Shown: positions 8,766-19,664 of the stretch, piece after piece
How the letters are laid out: each line of letters begins with the position of its first letter
How positions within the stretch are numbered: position 1 is the stretch's first letter
Source: Codonopsis lanceolata
Lineage: Eukaryota; Streptophyta; Magnoliopsida; Asterales; Campanulaceae
NCBI GenBank assembly: GCA_013146195.2
Contig: CM028384.1
Span: forward strand, 78,402,728 to 78,466,727
Direction of reading: 5' to 3'
Length of the DNA stretch: 64,000 nucleotides
Position numbers and translations under genes: made by a program
Notes under the pieces: model-generated
Database searches by the model: none
What the model was told of the DNA's origin: nothing
Seen by the model: the letters and a program-made list of their open reading frames with translations, nothing else

Positions 8766-10724
8766 CGTGGGTTCCGTGGAATGTGCTCCGCCCCGCGCGC
8801 CCTTGGATAGGAGTGTGCATACATGCGGATGGGTGACATCCATCGCCTCCGCTCCACCCTCCCTTGTCTAGGGAGGACGAAATCAAAAGTGCGGGAGGAG
8901 TCTTTGTCAATAGCGCGTTGGAATGCGCCTCGGTTGCCTTTAGTGGATTTTGATCCAATATGGGAGCTTTGGGTTTCCCGCATCAAGTTATCCCTTTTTA
9001 GGGGATACCAGATATGGGAATGCATCACCTTCTATTCCCATTTTCCCTTTTTAGGGGAAAACGTGAAAGTGCAAGGAAGGAATGTTGCGCGCCCCACTAT
9101 GGATTTTATGAAAATAGCCTTATGGCCTATCTCGGATCATTATGGGTGCTTTGGGTTTTCTACGTCAAGTTATCCCTTGTTTAGGGCATACCAGGACATA
9201 GGAAAACATCACCTTTCCATTCTCATTCTCCTTTTTTTAGGGGAGAACGTGAAAGTGCAAAGAAAGATGTTGCGAGGCCCCACTGGATCCAAAATGTTTT
9301 AGAGTCGCCAACTTTATTTTAAGGAATAAATAAAGCAAACCCAAAAAGGAAAACCAGAGATGATGAAAACGGGTTCGGAGGCTAAGTTACGAGTTGGGAA
9401 GGTGCTAGGCACCCAACTCGCCCTTTCGGTCTCAAAACGGTTTTTGGCTAAAGTATGCTTGTTGTTATATTAATTTAACCGATAAATAAAGCATTAACTG
9501 CCTACAAATACATCCATTATATCTATATTATTTATGGACTTGCAATGTCTCTTTTACAAACAAACACAAATATACTTGAAAACATTTTGCCATAGTAACT
9601 GTTACATTTAGTATTATTTCCTAACTAAATCTGGACTGCATAACTGCTTATATATTTACATTTGACCGGATTGGAAATAATACTCTTACAAATAAAGACT
9701 TTAATGAATACATAAAGCAAATACTTACAAATACATCTGAAAATATTTGGCCATAATAACGGCTACATTTAGTACTATTTCCTAACTAAATCCGGGCAGC
9801 ACAACAGCTTATATATCTACATTAGACCGGATTGGAAATAATACTTTTACAAAATGGAAGACTTTAAAATAAAATGGAAGCTTATATATCTACATTAGGC
9901 CTAGGGTGTGCTTACTCTGTCCCTCGGAGAGAGAGAGTCTTTTTGTTGTTGTTGTTGTTGTGTGTTGTGTGAATTTGGGCAGCGTGACTGCTTCTCAAAG
10001 TTACTTTCGGCCGATGGTTTTGGGCAGGGTAACTGTTTGTTTTTGGTTGTTTGTTGGCTTGAGGTAGGCTGAAATCGGGCAGAATAACGACTTATTTCTG
10101 GCTGATTTGGCCTTTTAAATCGGGGCAGAGCAACTGCTCTTTCCACGATTTTTGGACCGGGGAAAAAGGGTGGATACCTAGCTGTGGGGCTAAGGTTCAC
10201 TTCTACCGGTTGGTTTTGTGTTTGGCGGAGGTTTGACAGGGTTTCGAGGCTTTTTGAGGTGATCACTCACTATCTCACACCACTCCCTATTTCTCCAGCG
10301 TAACGAGAACGCGGAGAAGCTTTACACAAATTTTCTGTTCTGAAATGAGGAGCCAAGCCTCTATATTTATAGGAGAAAACATTGACACCAAAGGAATTAA
10401 ATTTCCTTCTCTGCGCATCATTTGAGTGTACACTGTGCTGAGTGAGTTGCATTTTGCGGCAACTGTTTGATGAACAGTGGGCAGATAAATGGAATTTGGG
10501 CGCCTAACCCTCCAATTTGGGCGCCAAGCCCAAATTCATGGGTTGCCATGCCCATTTCCAAACTTTGGCATTTTTGAGCACTTTAGTCCCTTCGCCCTTT
10601 TGCGCATCCTCGCTTTGTCCTTTTGCACTTTTGACCTCAGAACTTGACATTTGTTAATGTTTTAACCGATCTTGATATTTTATGTCATGTCACATACCAG
10701 GGGTACGAAATTGAGGTGTCTATA
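8766..10724 (-). repeat. 5' LTR of element O, copy 1
   Basis: This 1,959-bp LTR matches 1-1634 over its right part and 23168-25127 over its whole length. The plus-strand left end reads CGTGGGTTCC where the other copies have TGTGGGTTCC. The right end reads GTGTCTATA, against GTGTCTACA in the other LTR, so the CA end has one change. A likely TATA element (minus reading of CTATATTTATAG, about 10358-10373) lies in the promoter part. Confidence 0.88.
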
Positions 10725-10729
10725 GTTGG
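10725..10729. repeat. Target-site duplication GTTGG of element O
   Basis: GTTGG follows the right LTR here and at 25128-25132. The same five bases precede the left LTR at 14197-14201. The matching copy left of the window-start LTR is outside the window. Confidence 0.75.
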
Positions 10730-11660
10730 TTGTTACATGAAATTCTAAATGTATTTGGTGATCATTATCATGCATAAATACAGGGGGAGTTATGTAATTT
10801 TCTAACCAATGCAGGCTAACTATAGGACTGTCTTGATTGATCAGCAATGAGCTACACTTGTCATATGATTTGATCTGAAAGGTTCATCAAAGGGGGAGAT
10901 TCTAATGCTAAAATAGGAACCTCCTATTTTATCTAATTAATTGATGTTCCCTTTCTAGGTCCTAAAGTCATGGTAAGATATTACCATATTCAAAACACTT
11001 CTAAAAAGCTATTAAGTGTCCTTAATTAAATTGACAAGATCTTTGGTTAGATTATTTGCATAAAATAGGAAAGAAGTTTTTGCAAACTATTGTATTTCCT
11101 AATCCTTGGTTCTCTTGGAGTTATTGTGCTTGCCTTCTTGTGTAGGACTCTTGTTTAAGCCCTTGTATATTGAAGACTTCAGAGGCACGAATGCCGAGAG
11201 AGATATTCGAGTAGACATACAGACATACAAAAACTTTGAGAGAAACCGAAGACTATTCCTGAAGGTTGAATGCAACTTCATCACAAACTGCATAAGTGTT
11301 CTGGTTGTTTGCATTCCTAGTTTCTAGGAAGCTTATTTTTTAATCTCACGTTTTCTATACTCTATTTTTGTGGGTTTTCCTCTCCAAGACTTGTTGTCTT
11401 GTGAGAGGTTTGGTGTTTTTGTGCTTTCATATTTGTTTTGTTAAAAACATATAATTCTTTTAATGAAATCCGTTTTGGCCATGAGGCTGGATCTACAAGC
11501 TTAGCTTGTAGATTGTTTGATTAATCCTTGTTTTATTACTACTTTAATAAACCTAAGACTTCCGTTGTTAACATATTTGTTTTTCTCGTCAATACACCTT
11601 CAATCATTTGCATCACAAGCTACATTGACTGATTCTTTTAATCCTAGCTACTATTGATCC
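10730..11660 (+). other. Copia-LTR-like stretch, copy 1
   Basis: The purine tract AAAGGGGGAGA (about 10890-10903), followed by a sequence with CCTTGTATATTG and a T-rich, polyadenylation-like end, resembles the 3' end of a plant copia element (polypurine tract and 3' LTR) on the plus strand. No partner LTR or coding sequence was found, so the call is tentative. Element O is inserted about 170 bp left of it. The same stretch lies at 25133-26070. No gene seen. Confidence 0.35.
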
Positions 11661-11754
11661 TTCACTAAACAAATAATTCACAATGAATTTTCCTTACTTT
11701 CCATGCATAAATTAGAAATAATCGTAAGAACTTTATACATAGAAACATGAGATA

Positions 11755-12861
11755 CCTTGCATTCAAATATCGTACGGTCTCATTAAGATGACCATTCCAA
11801 ATATGTTTTTCATCACAAAATTTAGGCTTCACTCCATCAAGCTTCTCTGCAGTGAGATGCCCGCAGCAAAAAGTCTTTATTTCGGGGAAATCTTCAATAC
11901 ATACTTCCTCAAGTGATGGGAACTCAAATGATTGCTGTTCACTCGAGCAAAATGATGAAAGCTCTCCACAATCGCGAAAATTTACTATGCTTAAGGAACG
12001 CAACACAAGTTTCTTCAAGGCATAGTGGTCCTCATTCATCTCAACTACTTCTTTCATGGACTCACAGTTCATAATAGACGAGCTTTCAAGATTCACAAGC
12101 ATGTGGCCAATAGTAGATGAGATTAGGTAACCTAAGTTGTAGAGTCAAAATGGGTTGAACCCGTTGGGCTAGCCCGCACCGCCACCTAAAAAGAGGTGGG
12201 TTGGGTTGGTATTTTTAGGCCCGCCACTTTTTTGGGCTGGCCCGCCCCGCCTCGCCAAATGGCGGGTTGAAGTGGGTTGTGAGTTGGCTCGCCTAGAGTT
12301 GTTAAAAAGGTTTGGGCCCGTTGGGCTAACCCGCCCCGCCACCTAAAAGAGGTGGGTTGGGTTGGTATTTTTTAGGCCCGTCATGTTTTTGGGCTGGCCC
12401 ACCCCGCCCCACCAAATGGTGGGTTGGAGTGGGTTGTGGGCTGGCCCGCCCCGCCAACCCATTTTGACAGCTCTACTGAGTTGTGACAACCATACATATC
12501 CAGTTCTTGAAGGTTTTTGAACAAAGATGAATTCCTTGGGGAATTTGCCTACATAAATGTTCTAGGTTTGGTAACAACATCAGTTTAAGATATTTTAGCT
12601 CACCAAGTATTTGAACATGAGTATTCTCTCCCATAACGTGTAGCCCCTCAAAATTTAACACTGTTTCTAATGAATCACATTCCCATATAAATACTTCTTC
12701 AAGATTTTGTAGCCAATCAAATGCAGCAAGTTGGAAAGCTCTAGTATTCCACCTCCCACAATCTGTTTTAGTTGGTCCATACCACGACAGTACAACTTAT
12801 TCAAGCTAGGAAACATAACCTTCCAAGTCAATACCATTAGTTGATTCATAAATATGTGCAT
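11755..12861 (-). pseudogene. NLR resistance-gene LRR exon fragment, copy 1
   Basis: The minus strand encodes C-terminal leucine-rich repeats of a CC-NBS-LRR protein: MFPSLNKLYC, then LQNLEEVFIWECDSLETVLN, LGELKYLKLMLLPNLEHLC, then after an interruption MLVNLESSSIMNCESMKEVV and FPSLEEVCIEDFPEIKTF. A plausible splice donor (AAG|GTATCT) ends the exon at 11755. No NB-ARC or coiled-coil domain is in the window. A MITE (12140-12475) splits the exon and a frameshift lies near 12530, where the second copy reads GAACAGCATG. In plants such LRRs sense pathogen effectors inside the cell; this fragment is not functional. Confidence 0.75.
12140..12475. mobile_element. Dimeric hAT-like MITE in the LRR exon, copy 1
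   Basis: The ends are inverted repeats beginning TAGAG(CTG)TCAAAATGGG; copy 1 has lost CTG at the left end, and copy 2 is intact. The 8-bp flanks are CTAAGTTG (12132-12139) and CTGAGTTG (12476-12483), one mismatch, as in hAT target duplications. The body holds two tandem halves, each with CCCGTTGGGCTA, CCACCTAAA and GGGCTGGCCC; the second half starts at an internal terminus-like TAGAGTTGTTAAAAAGG. No coding capacity. Confidence 0.72.
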
Positions 12862-13238
12862 TCATTAAATCGATAGATCATAAAATCACAAAGCTGAAAA
12901 CATAAACAAATGTACTCTTGATTGTGGACTCATAATTTTTTCAAGTAATTTAGTTTCTTCTAGAAATTTTATTTTTGGTATATTAATCTTGATGACATGC
13001 TCAAAAGATATGCACTTAGTCAGAATTTCAAAAAGAATAAGATAGAATGACGACATTCAATTCATTATTGATGGAACATATAGCTCTCTTTACCTAAGTT
13101 GTTTCTCTTATTTTTATTTTAGTATGTGTAACTCAAAGGGGATTTGTTTCTTCACTAACCACATCTTTTCCATTAGGTTCTACTAAAATTTCACATAAAT
13201 TAAGGTATTTGTATTATCATAATCAAGTTCTTCGATTA

Positions 13239-13240
<2 letters not shown>
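12862..13240. other. AT-rich sequence, no gene seen
   Basis: This stretch lies upstream of the LRR fragment on the minus strand and could be an intron or further decayed LRR sequence. I see no coding or repeat signal I can support. It is repeated at 27272-27653. Confidence 0.4.

Positions 13241-13319
<79 letters not shown>
13241..13319. repeat. (TA)n(TG)n microsatellite, copy 1
   Basis: About 24 TA units followed by about 15 TG units. The second copy (27654-27722) has fewer TA units (about 17) and about 17 TG units. Confidence 0.95.
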
Positions 13320-13320
<1 letters not shown>

Positions 13321-13961
13321 CCGGCCCAAACTGGGTCACGAGCAATCACTACGTGCCAGTCATGAGCTCGATTATCAAGGGACTTACTAGCCTAGCGAGC
13401 AGAACTAGCAAGGTACCCATGCAAGGAACCGCATCTATCCCACCCAAGCTTGGCCGAGCAGGGCTTTACCTGCCTCGACAAGAGGGTCATGCCCGAGAAT
13501 TACATTTATCATCATCGACTTGCATCATTCAATAGGCCATGCTCCCCAGTCAACATCGAGTAAGGAATCTCAAAGACTTACTCTCTAAGACAGTCTAATG
13601 TTTCCTTATCCGAGTAGAGCACTTGTCATATCTCGCCTCCGACATTCTAACGGCCAGTCGCCTATTATGCCTATAATCTAAGAGTTTCCTCCCAAACCTA
13701 CTAGGTAACTACAAAATTGAATCCCACAAGGATTCTATGTCATTGGGGCCTATAAATACCCCTCCATAAACCCTAAACAAGGTACACACTTTATAGCCTC
13801 AAACCTATGTCAAATTGCTTTTTGGCTCTCACACGATACTAACTCTCACTTTCAAAGTGGTTTCAAGCAATGCCAAGCTTTGCACTCCAACTAAGGTGCT
13901 TTCATGTTTTTAGATAGGTTAGAAGAAATTCTAATCCATACAATCAAGCCTTTATATCATA
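13320..13961 (+). other. LTR-like promoter segment, copy 1, ending at the gap
   Basis: The stretch has the look of an LTR or promoter: a CCGGCCCAAACTGGG start, no ORF, and a good plant TATA box in GGCCTATAAATACCCCTCC at about 13747-13765, followed by ACCCTAAAC. No second copy or termini could be defined, so a specific family is not claimed. The same segment is at 27723-28365, where sequence continues past the point at which copy 1 stops. Confidence 0.35.
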
Positions 13962-14061
13962 NNNNNNNNNNNNNNNNNNNNNNNNNNNNNNNNNNNNNNN
14001 NNNNNNNNNNNNNNNNNNNNNNNNNNNNNNNNNNNNNNNNNNNNNNNNNNNNNNNNNNNNN
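13962..14061. other. Assembly gap of exactly 100 N
   Basis: A run of exactly 100 N, the usual placeholder for a scaffold join of unknown size. The sequence before it matches sequence ending near 28365, and the sequence after it is the left flank of element O. An open frame drawn across it (13904-14155) is meaningless. Confidence 0.98.
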
Positions 14062-14201
14062 GAAGGATGATGATGCGATTCTATGTGATTCATCTATTTT
14101 AAATGTGATTCTATTTATTTTTGTCAAACTCTTGTTTAAAACTATTTTGTGCTAGGTTGTTTTACCAACCTAGCTTCTCGATTTACAAAGTTACATGTTG
14201 G
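14062..14201. other. Left flank of element O (copy 2 contig start)
   Basis: 140 bp of AT-rich sequence with no gene, ending in the target-site duplication GTTGG (14197-14201). It is the only view in the window of the DNA left of the insertion. Confidence 0.6.
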
Positions 14202-16139
14202 TGTGGGTTCAGGGAATGGGTGCTCCAGCGCCCGCGCCCTGGATAGGGGTGCGGCGTGCGTGCGGATCGGTGACATCCACGCTCGTTCCACCCTCCCTTG
14301 TCTAGGGAGGACGAAAATCAAAAGTGCGGGAGGAGTCTTTGTCGAATAGCGTTGGAATGTGCCTCGGTTGCCTTTAGTGGATTTTGATCCAATATCGGAG
14401 TTTTGGGTTTCCCGTCAAGTTATACCTTTTTAGGGGATACCGGGATATGGGAATGCATCACCCTGTTCTCTATTCTCATTTTCCCTTTTTGGGAAGCATT
14501 GAAAGTGCAAGGAAGGAATGTTGCGGCGCCCCACTATGGATTTTATGAAAATAGCCTTATGGCCTATCTCGGATCATTATGGGTGCTTTGGGTTTTCTAC
14601 GTCAAGTTATCCCTTGTTTAGGGATACCAGGACATAGGAAAGCATCACCTTTCCATTCCCATTCTCATTTTTTTAGGGAGAAGCATTGAAAGTGCAAAGA
14701 AAGATGTTGCGAGGCCCCTGGATCCAAAATGTTTTAGAGTCGTCATCTTTATTTTAAGGAATAAATAAAGCAAAACCAAAAAGGAAAACCAAAGATGATG
14801 AAAAGCGGGTTCGGAGGCTAAGTTACGAGTTGGGAAGGTGCTAGGCACCCAACTTGCCCTTCGATCTCAAAACGGTTTTTCGGCTAAAGTATGTTTGTTG
14901 TTATATTAATTTAACAAATAAATAAAGCATTAATCGCTACAAATACATCCATTACATCTATATTATTTACGGACTTGCAACAGTCTATTTTACAAACAAT
15001 CACAAATATACTTGAAAACATTTTTCCATAGTAACGGCTACATTTAGTATTATTTCCTAACTAAATCCGGGCACATAGCATCTTCGCTTATATATTTACA
15101 TTGGACCGGATTGGAAATAATACTCTTACAAATAAAGACTTTAATGAATACATAAAGCAAATACTTACAAATACATCGAAAATATTTGGCCATAATAACG
15201 GCTACATTTAGTACTATTTCCTAACTAAATCCGGGCGACAAGCTGCTTATATATCTACATTGGGCGGATTGGAAATAATACTTTTACAAAATGGAAGACT
15301 TTAAAATAAAACTTCTGACGACGACCTACGATTGTGCTCGCTCCGTCCCTCGGAGAGAGTATTTTTTTGTTGTTGTTGTTGTGTGTGTGTGTTGTGTGAG
15401 TTTGGGCGGCGTGACGCTTCTCAAAGTTACTTCGGCCTATGGTTTTAGGCGGGGAGTAGCTGTTTGTTTTGGTTGTTTGTTGGCTTGAGGTAGGTGAAAT
15501 CGAGGCGAGAATAACGGCTTATTTGGCTGATTTGGCCTTTTAAATCGAGCAGAGCAAGCGCTCTTTCCACGATTTTTGGACCGGGAAAAATGGTGGATAC
15601 CTAGCTGGGGGGCTAAGGTTCACTTCTACCGGTTGGTTTTGTGTTTGGCGGAGGTTTGGCGGGGTTTCGAGGCTTTTTGAGGTGATCACTTACTATCTCA
15701 CACCACTCCCTATTTCTCAGTAACGAGAAGCGCGGAGAAGCTTTACTTAAATTTTCGTTACGAAATGAGGAGCCGAGCCTCTGTATTTATAGGAGAAAAC
15801 GAGGGGACACCGAAGGAATTAAATTTCCTTCTCTGGCATCGTTTGAGTGTACAACGTCTTTGAGTGAGTTACATTTTGCGGCAAGCGTTTGATGAGCAGT
15901 GGGCGAGAAATGGAATTTGGGCGCCTAACCCTCCAATTTGGGCGCCAAGCCCAAATTCATGGGTTGCCATGCCCATTTCCAAACTTTGGCATTTTTGAGC
16001 ACTTTAGTCCCTATGATTCGTCCTTTTGCGCATCTGCTTTGTCCTTTTGCACTTTTGACCACAGTAACTTGATATTTGTTAATGTTTTAATAGGTCTTGA
16101 TATTTTATGTCATGTCAAATACCGAAAGTGGGGTGTCTG
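14202..16139 (-). repeat. 3' LTR of element O, copy 2
   Basis: Begins TGTGGGTTC and ends near GGTGTCT at about 16139, where the expected TACA terminus is damaged by a short deletion at a CAG. It is about 20 bp shorter than the other LTR, mostly through 1-3 base losses at CTG/CAG. It matches 1-1634 and 23168-25127. Confidence 0.85.
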
Positions 16140-18339
16140 AGCCCCTCAACGATGGAGTCTACGGGTAACCCGCGGCTTACTTAGTAGGCGAACATCGTTG
16201 ATAAAATAGACTCTCCAATTTCGTTCAATTACAAAACAAGGGAGAAAGATGCGGCAGTAGTAGTTATAATGCAACAATTTATCAAACCTCCATATCCTAG
16301 ACATTTTAGTCGGTTATAACGAGTTATCGCAGGTTTTTAAGCGAGATGCAAATTAAATGCTCGATGGTCGGACCTACTAATGTAGGCGCCTACATATCCC
16401 TTAATAAAAGGAATCAGACCAAACGTAGTTCGGCCTAAGCTGAAACAAACAACCAATGAGGATGTTGTGCTCTTTTTTGGTTCAAACCCGTCCGAGAACA
16501 CAAATGAAGAAAAGATTTTCATGTTTTTTGAAAAGCCGTATTCTTCGGTCCGAAACCGTTGCCAAATACGGTATGAAGATTTTTGTGTTTTCGAAAACCA
16601 TATTTCACTGGAAAATACACCGATGAAATACGTTAAGAGGCATTTTCAAAATCATGTCCGGTGGCCATATCTCCTATTTCCAAACATAATAAGAAAACTT
16701 CAAATTTCCAGCGTATTCGACGATAAGCGTCGTCGAATACGACAAAAATTTTCTTCAAAATTTCGGCGTATCCAACCGATCAAAATCCATCGTTGGATAC
16801 TGACAGAGATTTTTTTTTCTTCCTCTTTTTTTTTTTTTTTTGAATATTGCTCTTTTTTTTTTTTTTTTAACAAAATCTTTTGAAAAATATTTTCCTTTTA
16901 TTTCTGAAAGCAAAATAAGAAATCTTACCTTTCTTACCTTCTCATGCTTTTTGATCTTTGGCTCGGTGATTTGGCTATTTTCGCCGTTCGACTTTTCATC
17001 TTTGAGGATTTCCCTCTTTTTTTTTTTTTTTTCTTGCATTTTTTTCATGACTTTATTTTTCTCGACTCTCTTTTCTTCTTTTCTTTGATTGATTTTTCTT
17101 TTCTTTTATTTTTGCATTTTTCTTTTATTTTTTTTAGGAAAAGGGCTTACCTTTTGCCGAATTTTCTCGACTCTTTTGCTTGTCGGTGGTGGAGATATGA
17201 GCTTTTCTTGCTTTTTGGATGAAAGGCCATCGACTGTGGTTAACAAAACTGCTTTTGTTAACTTTCTGTTAAGTCTTAGGGGCCGCTTTGCAACTCTGAA
17301 ATTTTGAGGACTTAGGTGTTGATTCTGAGTTGCTTGGGGGAAAAGTGAAAATTCCACTTTCCCTTCTTTCTTCATCTGGGGAATGAAGGCGGATGCCTTC
17401 ATTCTTTCTCTTCGACTTTCTTTTTTCTTCCATTGCCGACGGAGTGAATTTTCTCTATTTCCTTCATTTCTTCTTCTTTCTTTTTTTTTTTTTTTTGTTT
17501 TTTGTTTTTGTTTTTTTTGTTTTTTTGTTTATGTCATTTGTATCTAAAATCTGTACATACATGGGTTATGTAATGCAGTATAATTTTACATGATATGAGA
17601 AAATAAAATGCATACTCAAAATACATGCAGAAAATAAAGCTATACCGATATCTAAGGGTAGTGGCACGTATCTCGAAATGAAATTCAAATGAGTGTACCT
17701 TCGGGCTTGGCGCGGGCTTTTCTCTTTCTTTTTTTGTTTGTTTGTTTTTTTTTTAATATGCGGGAGAGGAAAAGGCGGTCACCTCCTTGTGTTATCGGCC
17801 ATATAGTTGTTGCATGGCTACACTTGGCATAAGGCTATTCTCATAGCCCCTGCATTTTTCTTCGCAATCACCCAGGGCAGCAACGAATAGTCGGAATCCC
17901 AGCCATTTGGTCAAGTTTCAGATGTGGATAATGAATAGGATAGGGACACTTCTGGTGCTTCTTGTTACGATGAGGCGAGCCTTTTACGTGCCTTGCGTAA
18001 GAAGTATATGAGCCGGCCGGCGGACATCGCAGGTACTAATGGATCATTTCGAGGTCAAGGCGCAAGCGAAGGGAGATTTGGGGGAACAAGTGGGGGTATA
18101 GGCAAAAGTATATATGTGCAGGCATAATGCATAATGTAAATGTCTTAATAAAAATTCCTAAGTTGCACTTTGGGACCTGTAATATTATATTTTAGTGTTT
18201 TAATGTGAGCTTCTGTCGTGGTTTTTCTCTTTCTTTTGTCATGCGAGCTTGTTGCATACTGAAGATTGGAGATAGAATGCTGAGGATTCAAAGAGTGTCT
18301 TCCCTCCCCTTTTTCTCCTGATTTTCCACGTTTTTTTAT
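16140..18339 (-). other. Non-coding 3' region of element O, copy 2, with hairpin array
   Basis: Counterpart of 1653-3914. The hairpin array occupies about 16536-16800; the GTATCCAAC/GTTGGATAC and GTATTCGAC/GTCGAATAC stems are preserved. T-runs differ in length from copy 1. No gene seen. Confidence 0.6.
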
Positions 18340-18474
18340 GCTCTAACTTTTGCCTAGGTCGCCCTTTCGGGTTTTCAACCTAGCGAGCCCTTATTTTTCC
18401 TTTTTGTTTTTGTTTTTTTTTATTTGCTCTAATTTTTGCCTAGGCCACCCTTTCGGTTTTTCAGCCTAGCGAGC
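18340..18474 (-). repeat. 49-bp direct repeat at the pol end, copy 2
   Basis: Units at 18340-18388 and 18426-18474, counterpart of 3915-4049. Here the second unit reads TTTTTCAGCC where copy 1 has TTTTTTAGCC. Confidence 0.7.
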
Positions 18475-19236
18475 TGGAGAGGTAAGCACTTGCCAGATAC
18501 GGTGTTTCGAGCATAATACCTTTTGAGCTCATTAAGATCGGAGGGCTGAACAAGGTCTTTTCTTTCCTGGCTTATGAGGAGTACAACATCTCCTGGCCGG
18601 ATCTCTTGGACAATATACGGCACATCGTGGAAGAGAGTGGTAGCAGCCCCTTGATAAGTAGCCCCAGCATTTTTTTAGCCCAGACGGCATGACATGATAG
18701 CAGTAGGTCCCCCAAAGGGGTGGTGAATGGGGTTTTTTTTTTCTCTGGGTCTCCTGCTGCCTTTGATTTGACTATAACCCAGCATGCCGTCGATGAAGGA
18801 TATGATTTTGTGAGTAGCAACGACGTCTACCACAATATCAACATTGGGTAGAAAGAGGTCATCTTTGAGCGACGCCTTGCTGAGGTTGCGAAGATTTACG
18901 CAGATCCGAACCTTCTGTTGGGCTTTGGAGCAGTCACTATATTGGACACGATCGGTATTTTTTAAGTCTTTTTTTACTACTACTTTTTCCTTTCTCTTTT
19001 TTTTTTTTTTTTTTTACCCGAATGAAGTTGACGTGCGATTGTTTCATGCTTTCTTTTAGAACTTGTAGTGACCATTCGGCGATCTTTGCGGAGCTTTGTC
19101 CGATTGGTCGAGCATCCGAACATGTGGGGATTCGGTGTTTGACTATGGCTGGGTCTACCCCCGACATATCTTCATAGGACCAGGTAAACATGTCCACGAA
19201 CTTTTTGAGGAGATCCATGAGCACTATCCTTAATTT
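18429..19236 (-). pseudogene. pol remnant of element O, copy 2
   Basis: Same content as 4004-4823: RT entry (FTWSYEDMSGVDPAIV), A-rich run, VPKPN-type segment in another frame, AATTLFHD, then PGDVV...KRYYARN and the stop. The YVDD box, RNase H and integrase core are absent here too, so the deletion is a property of the element and not a sequencing error in one copy. Frameshifts differ slightly from copy 1. Confidence 0.73.
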
Positions 19237-19664
19237 TCAGAACCTTGCAGGGAGTTGCCGATTTTGACTTCTTTTGATTTCCTTGTTCAGCCCCAGATTG
19301 ATAGTGAGTAACTTTTCATTTTCTGTTGATGAATGATGTTGTTCCTGGTGCTCTACTGACTTTACAAGCTCAAGCAAATATTTTTTATCTTTTGGGTCCA
19401 TTTCATCAAATGACTCATTATTATGAATATTTAATGTGTCTTTTAATGTAGGTGCAACTAAGAAATAAGCAAAGACATTCGATTATCATTAATAGCAAAG
19501 CCGCGGGGCTTATTACATTATTGAGGACCGGGGTTTGAGATCCTCAATTTTAGGGAGCGGATCGGTAGATGACCAATCCGTAAAGCTAGGGAATGAATAG
19601 AGATAATATATCCGAAGCGGTCCACCAGATCTGCGGGCGTTAAAAGCGGGCCGGTCGTAGTATA
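19237..19664 (-). pseudogene. gag-pol linker / pre-RT region of element O, copy 2
   Basis: Counterpart of 4824-5255, with more frame breaks, for example near 19490-19500 where CAGATTATC and AACTGCACGG of copy 1 appear as CGATTATC and AAGCCGCGG. The TAG at its upstream border (19665-19667) is shared with copy 1. No protease motif recognised. Confidence 0.55.

Larger units (their letters stand above)
1..10724 (-). mobile_element. Tat/Ogre-like Ty3/gypsy retrotransposon 'O', copy 1, internally deleted
   Basis: The element lies on the minus strand: its 5' LTR is at the high-coordinate end, followed by a primer-binding site, a long leader, gag, the start of pol, a long non-coding 3' part, a polypurine tract and the 3' LTR, which is cut by the window start. 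The outer LTR end reads TGTAGACACC on the minus strand. Gag and pre-RT/RT sequences match the Tat/Ogre branch of Ty3/gypsy as I know it. Pol jumps from just before the expected YVDD motif to a KRYYA-type integrase C-terminus, so the RT active site, RNase H and integrase core are absent and the element cannot be autonomous. The family call rests on protein motifs and LTR termini; no database comparison was possible. Confidence 0.85.

Noticed and set aside
8823..9302. 159-codon frame on the plus strand
   Set aside because: It lies wholly in the LTR and is antisense to the element; the equivalent frames in the other LTR copies are broken.
9901..10266. 121-codon minus frame in the LTR, also at 24304-24669
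   Set aside because: It is intact in two LTR copies only because they are the same locus; the other LTRs break it, and it shows no known motif.
13904..14155. Open reading frame across the gap
   Set aside because: It reads through 100 N and joins two contigs; it has no biological meaning.
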